Shown here in pieces: positions 1 to 6,060 of a DNA stretch of 8,333 nucleotides. A program made the position numbers and the translations under genes. The stretch lies in assembly GCA_040382055.1 (NCBI GenBank), contig JBEIGE010000055.1, positions 1 through 8,333 of the forward strand. Direction: 5' to 3'. The notes below the pieces were generated by a model that saw nothing but the letters and a program-made list of their open reading frames with translations, did no database searches and was not told the DNA's origin. Source of the DNA: JBEIGE01 sp040382055. Lineage in GTDB: Bacteria; Pseudomonadota; Gammaproteobacteria; Burkholderiales; Burkholderiaceae_C. Positions within the stretch are counted from its first letter, which is position 1, and each line of letters begins with the position of its first letter.

Positions 1-930
1 ACCGGTCATGGCGCGGGCAATCAGGTTGCGGTCCAGGCGGTCGCTCAGCAATTCAGCAAATTTATAGACAAAGTTGCGCAGGTAGGCGCTGCGCTTGAAG
101 GCCACCCGCGCCACATTTTGGCCAAACAAATGACCCATGGGGCGAATCACCAGATCGGGCGACACGCCGTTGAGCGACAAATCGCGCACCGCCATCTCAG
201 CCACGATGCCAATGCCAATGCCAAGTTGCACATAGGTTCGGATGACGTCCGAGTCTATGGCCTCCAGGGCAATTCGCGGCACCAGTTTGCGCACGGCAAA
301 GGCCTGGTCAATTCGGTTGCGTCCGGTAAAGGAGGGGTGGTAGGTGATCAAAGGCTCTTGGGCCAGGTCTTCCAACGAAATACGTTCCTTGCGCGTCAAG
401 GGGTGGTCAGCAGGCAAAACCAGCATGTGCTGCCATTCATAACAAGGCAGGGTCACGAGTTCGGTGTAGTCGGCCAGGGACTCGGTCGCAATGCCAATCT
501 CGGCCACTTCATCAATCAGCATGCGGGCTACTTGGTCGGGGGTACCCTGGTGCAAACTCAAATTGACCTTGGGGTAAAACTCACGCAGTTTGCCCACCGG
601 GCCGGGCAACACATAGCGCGCCTGGGTGTGGGTGGTGGCAATCGACAACGTGCCGCTGTCCTGGGCGCTGAATTGCTCGCCTATGCGTTTGAGGTTGCCG
701 ATTTCGCGCATGATCAGCTCAATGCTTTTGAGAACGTGCTGGCCGGGCTCGGTGATGCGCTTGAGGCGTTTGCCATGACGTGCAAAGATCTCAATACCCA
801 GTTCTTCTTCCAGCTCAATGATGGCTTTGGACACGCCGGGCTGGGAAGTATGCAGGGCCTTGGCTGCCTCGGTGAGGTTCAGGTTGTGGCGTACTGCTTC
901 CTGGACAAAGCGGAATTGATGCAGGTTCAT
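1..930 (-). CDS. cysB: CysB-family LysR-type transcriptional regulator of sulfur assimilation (3' end beyond window)
   Basis: The reading frame runs from an ATG at 930 to the left edge without a stop, giving 310 residues; E. coli CysB has 324, so only a short C-terminal part should be missing. The N-terminal winged helix-turn-helix (about residues 4-62, with 'TSQPGVSKAI' at 28-37) is typical LysR. The effector domain carries the CysB signature 'IATTHTQARY' (97-106) and 'FTGR' (201-204). The sulfate/acetylserine-site residues known for CysB are all present at the same numbers: Thr100, Thr102, Gln103, Thr149, Trp166 and Thr202. 'DSDVIRTYVQLGIGIGIVAEMAV' style sequence (226-248) is also CysB-like. 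In known members the protein senses O- or N-acetylserine and sulfur status and activates cys genes. It starts 8 bases after the HAD gene and has no evident Shine-Dalgarno sequence, so it may be expressed by read-through and coupling from upstream genes. Cbl/SsuR-like paralogues are the main alternative identity. Confidence 0.93.
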   Translation of the reverse strand, partial: MNLHQFRFVQEAVRHNLNLTEAAKALHTSQPGVSKAIIELEEELGIEIFARHGKRLKRITEPGQHVLKSIELIMREIGNLKRIGEQFSAQDSGTLSIATTHTQARYVLPGPVGKLREFYPKVNLSLHQGTPDQVARMLIDEVAEIGIATESLADYTELVTLPCYEWQHMLVLPADHPLTRKERISLEDLAQEPLITYHPSFTGRNRIDQAFAVRKLVPRIALEAIDSDVIRTYVQLGIGIGIVAEMAVRDLSLNGVSPDLVIRPMGHLFGQNVARVAFKRSAYLRNFVYKFAELLSDRLDRNLIARAMTG

Positions 931-938
931 GGCTGTGA

Positions 939-1619
939 TTATCGGTAATTACGTTTGTCCACCCATGGCTTGCCCCGATACCAGGCCAGGTCTGCCATGC
1001 GCAGCATGGGCTTGTCGCCAGAAGTGTCCCCATAGGCATGAAGCGCCGGGGTGTTCTGAGGGCCATAGGTTTTGTCCAGCCAGGCCTGCAGCCGTTGCAC
1101 TTTTTCTTGCCCATGGCAATTGGGCGTTGCCAGGTTTCCGGTGTAGACGCCGTTGCGCTGCTCCATTTCGGTGCAGAGCACAGTTTCCAGCCCCAGGCTC
1201 AGTCCTACGGCGTGCATGTACAAGCTTGGTGAGGCGCTGACAATCAGGCAGCGGTGGCCCAGTCGCTGGTGTTCCAGCAATTTTTCCAGGGTCCAAGCTT
1301 GCCACTGGTCTGGCAGGGCCTGCTTGACAAACTGGTCGGCTTTTAAAGCCATACGGTCAGACGACTGGCCCGAGAACCCGACTTGCAATAGCCTGGCTTT
1401 GGCACGGTGGTTGCTCATGAGTCTGAGGGCATAGCCAAGCAACCAGGGCAGGCTCAGCACCGTAGCCCGCAAGAATCCAAGCCATCCCAGGCTGAAAATC
1501 ATGAAAGGCAAGAGCGTGTCTGCGCGCGTGAGGGTGCCGTCAAAGTCAAATGCTGCGACAGTCCCGGCCTGGTGATCGGCGGTTGCCGAGGATGCCGAAG
1601 GTGCTGCCTCCCCGGTCAT
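939..1619 (-). CDS. HAD-superfamily subfamily IB phosphatase (SerB-like)
   Basis: This is a 226-residue HAD hydrolase with every catalytic motif present. Motif I 'AFDFDGTLT' gives nucleophile Asp25 and acid/base Asp27. Motif II is 'LIVSAS' (Ser128), followed by a motif III Lys at about 173. Motif IV 'YGDTSGDKPML' gives Asp198 and Asp202. This pattern fits the phosphoserine-phosphatase-like IB group that annotates as HAD-IB hypothetical hydrolases. The cap region (about 35-67) is unusually hydrophobic, with a 'FSLGWLGFLRATVLSLPWLL' stretch, which suggests membrane association. I chose the ATG at 1619 because it overlaps the preceding stop as ATGA and has an AGGTG at 1629-1633. An upstream in-frame start at 1667 would add 16 non-conserved residues and overlap the glycosyltransferase by 52 bases. 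The neighbours suggest a phosphorylated lipid-linked sugar or its precursor as substrate; that is inference, and free phosphoserine cannot be excluded. Confidence 0.86.
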   Translation of the reverse strand: MTGEAAPSASSATADHQAGTVAAFDFDGTLTRADTLLPFMIFSLGWLGFLRATVLSLPWLLGYALRLMSNHRAKARLLQVGFSGQSSDRMALKADQFVKQALPDQWQAWTLEKLLEHQRLGHRCLIVSASPSLYMHAVGLSLGLETVLCTEMEQRNGVYTGNLATPNCHGQEKVQRLQAWLDKTYGPQNTPALHAYGDTSGDKPMLRMADLAWYRGKPWVDKRNYR

Positions 1620-3181
1620 GGTTTTGTGCACCTGACTTGACCGCAAAAGCGTTGACAAAACGGGCAACCGGTCATGGGCAACCAGGTGGGGATGTTGTAG
1701 TACTTTTGGTAAATGGTGCTTAAAGGGCCGGCTTTGTAAGCTGGGTAATCGAAGTCTTTGCCCTCGATCGCGTAAAAAGTCACGCCGTTCTGCACCAGCG
1801 TGAGCACGGTAACCGAGGAAAAATACGGCCGAAAGTCATCCGGATTCGGAAAGTCTGACAGCATGATGCGCAGTGTTTTTCCCTGATAGAGCGAAAAGTC
1901 AACCAGCATGTCATCTTGCCGTGCGTGGAACTTGCCGACCCCAAATACCGGTACATACTGACGCAGGGTGAAGCCATAAATCGAAGCCGGGGTGTAGGCA
2001 TCGGACATGATCACCACATCCGGCGCTGTGACCTGGCTGAGCAACTCCTGGGTTTTGTAGCTGCGGATGATGGACGCGTAAATCCGGCTGTCTTTCCACT
2101 GCTCCAGCGAGCTTGCCGATACACCCACAACCAGCATCACATGCAAAGCGGTAAAGGCGGCCATCCCCAAGGCGCAGGCGCTGAGCTTGCGGGCAGGCAG
2201 CGCGAAGGCCAAGAGCACAAAGCCAAAGGGGTAGAACGACAGAACCCAGTGCAGGCCAATCGTCTTTTTGAGTGACAAAATCAAAAAGAATAGCAGGGGA
2301 ACCAATACCAGTGTGGATATCAGTCGGTTTTTATGAATCATGGCCACCAGATCACGGCGCTGGGTCCAGCCCAGCCAGGCCACCATCGGCGTCATCAGAT
2401 AGAGCATCATGCCTATATATATGAGGGGCTTGCTCCAGGAAAATGCGGCGTCTGCATTGCGGTTGTACACATTGAACATGATGTTCGGCCAGCCGTGGGA
2501 CATGTTCCAGCCGAAGTTGGTCAAAGGGCCGGGAAGGGCGCAGATGACCAACCAGACAAAACCGGAGAGCCGTTCCCGCCGGAAGGCAACAAAGTACACC
2601 AGATACGTCAGGCCCAGCACCACAGAGAAGTATTTGGACAAGAATGCACAGGCCAGAAACAGCCCGCTGGCCGTGTACAAGCCCAGAGTGGCGCGGTCCA
2701 TGGCTTGACGCTGCTCGGCCCGGAACAGGCAGGCCACCGACAGAACCGACCAGAAAATCAGTGGCGTGTCGGTGGTGATCAGGCTGTTGAGCCAGTTGAT
2801 GGGGGCTAACCAGAAAAAAAGCACCGCCCAGGCGGCGCGAACGCGATTCAGTGGGTGCAGTGCCCACCAGAGCATTGCACCCAGGGCCAAGGGCAGGAGC
2901 ACAACCGGTATCCGGATGGCCCAGGTGGTATCGGCGATGGCCCATCGCATCAGACCGATGAGCCAACCCACCATGGGGGGGTGATCGTAGTAGCCCCAAT
3001 CCGGGTAGACACCCCACCAGTAAAAAAACGCCTCGTCCCCCGTGATCGGAAATACGATGGCTATCCAGAGTCGGAGAATCAAGGAGGCTGCAGCGGCCCC
3101 CAGCAACCAGCGCATCAGGGGCATGCTGACCCGGGGGTCGTCTGGCGCAATAAAGGAGGTCGCACCAGGGCGGGTGAGCAT
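1616..3181 (-). CDS. ArnT-like (GT83/GT-C) polyprenyl-phosphate-sugar glycosyltransferase
   Basis: This is a 521-residue integral membrane protein with a GT-C layout. A first membrane helix is followed by a periplasmic loop with 'ITGDEAFFYWW' (Asp49-Glu50, the position of the catalytic acid in ArnT/PMT enzymes) and 'GYYDHPPMVGWL' (DHPP at 66-69). Further on are 'ITTDTPLIFW' (TTDTP at 136-140), many hydrophobic helices, and a soluble C-terminal part from about residue 370. Family members use undecaprenyl-phosphate-linked sugars to modify lipid A, glycans or proteins on the periplasmic face. The ATG at 3181 follows the previous stop by one base and is preferred over a GTG at 3217 that would overlap it. 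An internal ATG at 3124 begins just before the first helix and is also possible. The last residues hold four cysteines (506, 509, 513, 518), which is unusual. The exact sugar donor and acceptor cannot be read from the sequence; the neighbouring UbiA points to a pentose. Confidence 0.87.
   Translation of the reverse strand: MLTRPGATSFIAPDDPRVSMPLMRWLLGAAAASLILRLWIAIVFPITGDEAFFYWWGVYPDWGYYDHPPMVGWLIGLMRWAIADTTWAIRIPVVLLPLALGAMLWWALHPLNRVRAAWAVLFFWLAPINWLNSLITTDTPLIFWSVLSVACLFRAEQRQAMDRATLGLYTASGLFLACAFLSKYFSVVLGLTYLVYFVAFRRERLSGFVWLVICALPGPLTNFGWNMSHGWPNIMFNVYNRNADAAFSWSKPLIYIGMMLYLMTPMVAWLGWTQRRDLVAMIHKNRLISTLVLVPLLFFLILSLKKTIGLHWVLSFYPFGFVLLAFALPARKLSACALGMAAFTALHVMLVVGVSASSLEQWKDSRIYASIIRSYKTQELLSQVTAPDVVIMSDAYTPASIYGFTLRQYVPVFGVGKFHARQDDMLVDFSLYQGKTLRIMLSDFPNPDDFRPYFSSVTVLTLVQNGVTFYAIEGKDFDYPAYKAGPLSTIYQKYYNIPTWLPMTGCPFCQRFCGQVRCTKP
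1629..1633 (-). promoter_or_regulatory. Ribosome binding site of the HAD phosphatase gene
   Basis: On the minus strand AGGTG lies 9 bases before the ATG at 1619. It supports that start over the in-frame start at 1667. It is one of the few recognisable Shine-Dalgarno-like sequences in the array. Confidence 0.45.
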
Positions 3182-3182
3182 G

Positions 3183-4106
3183 TTAGGAAAAGCGTAAGTC
3201 TTTGCGGTAGCCAGCACTATAAATCAGGGCTGTTGCGCCAATCGCCACCGCCAACCACAAAGTCAGCAGGCGAACCCCAATGGTGATGGCCGCAGCTTGC
3301 CCCAGGCTACTGCCGTGCCCAAACAACAGGGCGGTGAGGATGGCCTCTGTCCCGCCCAGCCCAGCCGGCAACATGGACAGTGCGCCGCCGACCATGGCCA
3401 TTGCATACAGGCCGGTTGCCTGAACCACAGACAGGCTCAGACCGCAAGCCTGACAAACCAGCCACACAGCTACCCCTTGGAGCGACCAGGCCAGAAGTGT
3501 CAGTCCCAGCCAGTTCCACGGCTTTGAAGCCAGGCATAACCAGGCTTGCGCCAGCCAGGGTAGGCGCTTGAGTAAATACGCTTTCAAGCAGAACAGCCCG
3601 AACAAACCTGCTCCCAATGCCAGGCCGGCCATGCCCATGAGCTGAAGCGACGACAGGGTGTTGGACTGCATCCAGGGAGTTTGCGTGGCCAGCCACCACA
3701 GACCAGGCAGACTAAGCAGCAGCAGGCACACCAGGTCAGCCAGGCGCTCTGCGCCAAAAATGGCCAGACTTTGTCCCAGGGTCAAGGGCTTTTGCGCCAG
3801 CAACAATCCCCGCATGGCTTCACCCACATTGCCAGGGGTCGGGGTAAAGGTATAGCCAGCCAGGTACAGGCGTAGTCCAGTCATCAGGCCCATCGGGCGC
3901 TGGTAAAGCATCATCCAGGTGCGCCAGCGAAGTCCGCGCAATCCATAACTGATCAGGCACAACACGATGGCGAGCAGGCCGGGTGGGCTGACCAAACGCA
4001 ACAGCATGTCCGTGGGGCTTGCGTCGGCAGTCAACCACAGGGCCAGCGCATACAGGGTGGCGACTGCACTCAGGGCCAAGGCCAGCTGCTTGATGGGAAG
4101 TTTCAA
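3183..4106 (-). CDS. YbhN / lysylphosphatidylglycerol-synthase-TM-like integral membrane protein (candidate lipid flippase)
   Basis: This 307-residue, highly hydrophobic protein has about seven to eight predicted helices. Family motifs are clear: 'FTPTPGNVGEAMRG' (87-100), 'GAERLADL' (118-125) and 'LPAGLGGTEA' (246-255). These match the UPF0104/LPG-synthase membrane domain found in YbhN, AglD and the N-terminal flippase half of MprF. There is no attached aminoacyl-transferase domain, so it is a stand-alone membrane part. Stand-alone members next to glycosyltransferases are usually thought to move lipid-linked substrates across the membrane, but biochemical proof is scarce. The start is TTG at 4106, overlapping the upstream stop as TTGA. 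The next ATG would be at residue 34 and would delete the first membrane helix, so TTG is the best choice. Position between the UbiA and GT-C genes fits a role in turning over a polyprenyl-phosphate sugar; this is inference. Confidence 0.86.
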   Translation of the reverse strand: MKLPIKQLALALSAVATLYALALWLTADASPTDMLLRLVSPPGLLAIVLCLISYGLRGLRWRTWMMLYQRPMGLMTGLRLYLAGYTFTPTPGNVGEAMRGLLLAQKPLTLGQSLAIFGAERLADLVCLLLLSLPGLWWLATQTPWMQSNTLSSLQLMGMAGLALGAGLFGLFCLKAYLLKRLPWLAQAWLCLASKPWNWLGLTLLAWSLQGVAVWLVCQACGLSLSVVQATGLYAMAMVGGALSMLPAGLGGTEAILTALLFGHGSSLGQAAAITIGVRLLTLWLAVAIGATALIYSAGYRKDLRFS

Positions 4107-4957
4107 ATTCTTCGGCTCAGAAAGATCAGCATCCAGATCGCTCCCGATAGCAAAATCCAGGGGTCGCGCAGGAGATCGCGTGAGACATCTTCCCCACGGC
4201 CCTGGTGCACCTGGTAGGCATAGCGCAGCACGGCAAAAATGACGATAGGCACTGTATACACCAGCCGCTCGCCATGCTGGGCCTGAGCCTCGACGCTGGT
4301 CGCAAACAAACTGTAGGTCATGATGGTGGCGGTCATGGTCACGGCCATGAACGTGTCCAGCAGGGCCGGGGGGTAATGCGCCATGACCGCGCGCTGATTC
4401 CCCGCGTCATTGAAGCTTTCTGCCTTGCGCTTGGAAAAACCCAGGTACAAGGCAATGAACAGACCGGTCAGAAGCAGCCAGCGTGACGGCGGGATACCCA
4501 GCGCCAGTGTGCCCGCCAGAATACGCAGCATGAAGCCGGTGGCGATGATGAAGACATCGACCACGGGCACATGCTTGAGCCGCCAGGAGTAGGCCAGGTT
4601 CTGCAGCACATAAACCGCCAGCAAAACCAGCAGAATCTTGTTGCCGGCAGCCAGCCAGACTGAGATGAGGCCCAGCCCAAGCGCCAGAACCATGGCCGCG
4701 TTGACCGACACCTTGCCGCTGGCCAACGGCCGGTTGCGCTTGACGGGGTGAAGGGAGTCGGTGAGCCGGTCGCGCCAGTCGTTAATGATGTAGACCATGC
4801 TGGAGGCGCAGCAAAATGCGGCAAATACATTGAGCACAGTCAGGGCCAGCGCTGCGTTGTCCCAGGATTGGCTAAACACCAGTCCGGCAAAGACAAAGAT
4901 ATTTTTCAGCCATTGATGCGGTCGCATCAGCACCAGCAGGGATCGTATGGAATTCAT
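4103..4957 (-). CDS. UbiA-family prenyltransferase, decaprenyl-phosphate phosphoribosyltransferase (DPPR synthase) type
   Basis: This is a 284-residue polytopic membrane enzyme. The N-terminus 'RPHQWLKNIFVFAGLVFS' (12-29) is the pattern of DPPR synthases rather than of quinone prenyltransferases. The first Asp-rich motif is 'NDWRDRLTD' (59-67, NDxxDxxxD), followed by 'HPVKRNRPLASG' (70-81). The second conserved region 'YSWRLKHVPVVDV' (123-135, Asp134) leads into 'GFMLRILAG' (141-149), then 'GFSKRKAES' (173-181). Characterised relatives (mycobacterial Rv3806c; NoeC is related) transfer 5-phosphoribose from PRPP to polyprenyl phosphate, releasing pyrophosphate, as the first committed step to decaprenyl-phosphoryl ribose or arabinose. 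The ATG at 4957 overlaps the PAP2 stop as ATGA. A longer frame reaching 5137 would add about 60 residues that only shadow the PAP2 gene. The exact sugar-phosphate substrate is inferred from motifs. Confidence 0.87.
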   Translation of the reverse strand: MNSIRSLLVLMRPHQWLKNIFVFAGLVFSQSWDNAALALTVLNVFAAFCCASSMVYIINDWRDRLTDSLHPVKRNRPLASGKVSVNAAMVLALGLGLISVWLAAGNKILLVLLAVYVLQNLAYSWRLKHVPVVDVFIIATGFMLRILAGTLALGIPPSRWLLLTGLFIALYLGFSKRKAESFNDAGNQRAVMAHYPPALLDTFMAVTMTATIMTYSLFATSVEAQAQHGERLVYTVPIVIFAVLRYAYQVHQGRGEDVSRDLLRDPWILLSGAIWMLIFLSRRI

Positions 4958-5637
4958 GGTTGGGTCAGGATAGGGTTTGGTCCGGTCCGGTAAACCTTTT
5001 GCAAAATCCACCAGACCAGCCCGCTGACAGACAATGTCAGAGGGAGTGCCCACAGCACATCGCTCAACCAATGAGCACCCACGGACATGCGGGCTACGCC
5101 GATGGTCAAGCCCGCAACCAGTCCTACAGCAGCCCACAGGCCACGGTGTTTTTCATCAATCAGCATAAGGGAGACAAAGAAAAACCCGCAGGCCACATGC
5201 CCGCTGACAAAAGCACAGTTGTCAATGCACTGGTTGGCTTGCACCAGAGCGCCAGTAAACAGCCGGTCGCCGCCGAACTCAACCACATCAAAGGGCCGGG
5301 CGCGCAAATGGTGTTCTTTCACCGCCCAGGTGGCAAAACCCGGGCCCAGCAACAAGGACAAGCCGACAAACCCCAGCCGCATGCCCGAGTGCCTGAGCTT
5401 GGGCGACAGGCTGATCGCTATCCATGCGGCCAGGCACACCAAGGCCAGGGTTCTGAACGTATCCGGTGTGTATTCGTTAACCCAATCCACCCAAAGCCAT
5501 CTGGAGGGATCAATCGGCGGCTTGTCCTGAAGAAAATACCCGGCCACCAGAATATCCAGACGCGGCCAGATTGCCGGTAACAGGGCAAGGGCCAGAGAAA
5601 CGCTCAACAGCGTCAAAAATAGCGGCTTGAGGCGCAT
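4954..5637 (-). CDS. PAP2-superfamily membrane phosphatase
   Basis: This is a 227-residue protein with an N-terminal hydrophobic segment (about 4-24) and four or five further helices. The three-part PAP2 phosphatase signature is present: 'KEHHLRARP' (Lys107, Arg114-Pro115; Kx6RP), 'FVSGH' (144-148; Ser145, catalytic His147) and 'ARMSVGAHWLSD' (Arg183, nucleophile His189, Asp193). The usual PSGH proline is Val and the usual Ser before Arg183 is Ala. Two cysteines (137, 141) sit just before the SGH motif. Family members dephosphorylate lipid phosphates or pyrophosphates, normally at the periplasmic face. Directly preceding and overlapping a DPPR-synthase-like UbiA, it recalls Rv3807c beside Rv3806c, so removal of the 5-phosphate from polyprenyl-phosphoryl-phosphoribose is a reasonable guess; lipid A 1-phosphatase or polyprenyl-pyrophosphate phosphatase are alternatives. 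The ATG at 5637 is preferred; a TTG two codons upstream (5643) is in frame. Confidence 0.87.
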   Translation of the reverse strand: MRLKPLFLTLLSVSLALALLPAIWPRLDILVAGYFLQDKPPIDPSRWLWVDWVNEYTPDTFRTLALVCLAAWIAISLSPKLRHSGMRLGFVGLSLLLGPGFATWAVKEHHLRARPFDVVEFGGDRLFTGALVQANQCIDNCAFVSGHVACGFFFVSLMLIDEKHRGLWAAVGLVAGLTIGVARMSVGAHWLSDVLWALPLTLSVSGLVWWILQKVYRTGPNPILTQP

Positions 5638-5664
5638 GTGCAAAGCGATGGGGCTTGAGCAGCG

Positions 5665-6060
5665 CTAGTCGCGCGACAAGGCAATCTGGGCCAGCATGTC
5701 AATCATGCGGGGATTTTCCCCTACCGACGGCTGCAAGCTAAAGACAACGTCCGGGTATCTCTGTTCAAGCCCGGCCATGAGCACGGGCAGGTCTTCCCGC
5801 GCATGTTTTCCAACGCCCAAGAACATGGGCACAACCGTAATGGCTTGCAGGCCCAGATCAATCAGTTCTGAGGCACTGGTCTGCAGGTCCGGGGAGCTCA
5901 GTTCCAGAAAAGCGCAACGCACTGGACGATCAGGTGCCATTTCAGAAATTCTGGCGGCAACCGCCTCCATGGGTTTGCGCCACAAGGGGTCCCGAGAGCC
6001 ATGGGCAAACAGGATGATCCCGCCGCATGGGTTGTTATTGTTCATGGTGCTCAAGTTCAT
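5665..6060 (-). CDS. cbiX: Short CbiX-type sirohydrochlorin chelatase
   Basis: This is a 131-residue single-domain protein, the length of the small CbiX(S)/SirB-like chelatases. 'IILFAHGSRDPLW' holds the metal-site His20, 'FLELSSPDL' carries Glu53, and 'VPMFLGVGKHAREDLP' holds the second His86. Family enzymes insert Co2+ or Fe2+ into sirohydrochlorin (or related tetrapyrroles such as nickel in CfbA) in the cytoplasm; in a sulfur-assimilating betaproteobacterium siroheme for sulfite or nitrite reductase is the likely product. The ATG at 6060 overlaps the lptG stop as ATGA; a second ATG at 6045 is in frame and the first five residues are not conserved-looking. It is followed by the largest gap in the array (27 bases), after which the membrane cassette starts. 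Metal choice cannot be decided from sequence. Confidence 0.88.
   Translation of the reverse strand: MNLSTMNNNNPCGGIILFAHGSRDPLWRKPMEAVAARISEMAPDRPVRCAFLELSSPDLQTSASELIDLGLQAITVVPMFLGVGKHAREDLPVLMAGLEQRYPDVVFSLQPSVGENPRMIDMLAQIALSRD

Noticed and set aside
206..223. Three tandem ATGCCA hexamers
   Set aside because: They encode the Gly-Ile repeats of the conserved CysB segment (E. coli has Gly-Val repeats at the same place), so they are explained by protein sequence.
118..948. Long + strand open frame of 276 codons at the left end
   Set aside because: It lies exactly antisense to cysB, whose protein matches its family throughout. The + frame translation is rich in His, Gln and Gly with no recognisable domain, a usual effect of antisense frames in GC-rich genes.
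2414..2422. Short TA-repeat that could look like a promoter -10 region
   Set aside because: It lies within the glycosyltransferase coding sequence, encodes part of a membrane helix and has no matching -35 element or gene start next to it.
2333..2809. + strand open frame of 158 codons inside the glycosyltransferase region
   Set aside because: It is antisense to the GT83-like gene, has no plausible ribosome binding site and shows low-complexity composition.
4103..4957. Assignment of the prenyltransferase as UbiA of ubiquinone synthesis or heme O synthase
   Set aside because: The N-terminus, the HPxKRxRPLASG-type region and the YSxxLKxxPxxD region fit the DPPR-synthase group better, and no quinone or heme genes are nearby.
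4958..5137. 60-residue N-terminal extension of the UbiA frame
   Set aside because: It lies wholly within the PAP2 gene, reads as Cys/Arg-rich non-conserved sequence, and the ATG at 4957 forms a clean ATGA overlap and precedes the conserved RPHQW region.
4960..5580. + strand open frame of 206 codons
   Set aside because: It is antisense to the PAP2 gene, which has a complete motif set. The translation is Gln/Pro/His-rich with no domain.
5638..5664. 27-base gap between cbiX and the PAP2 gene as terminator or attachment site
   Set aside because: No stem-loop with T-run and no repeat matching the other border of the cassette was seen.
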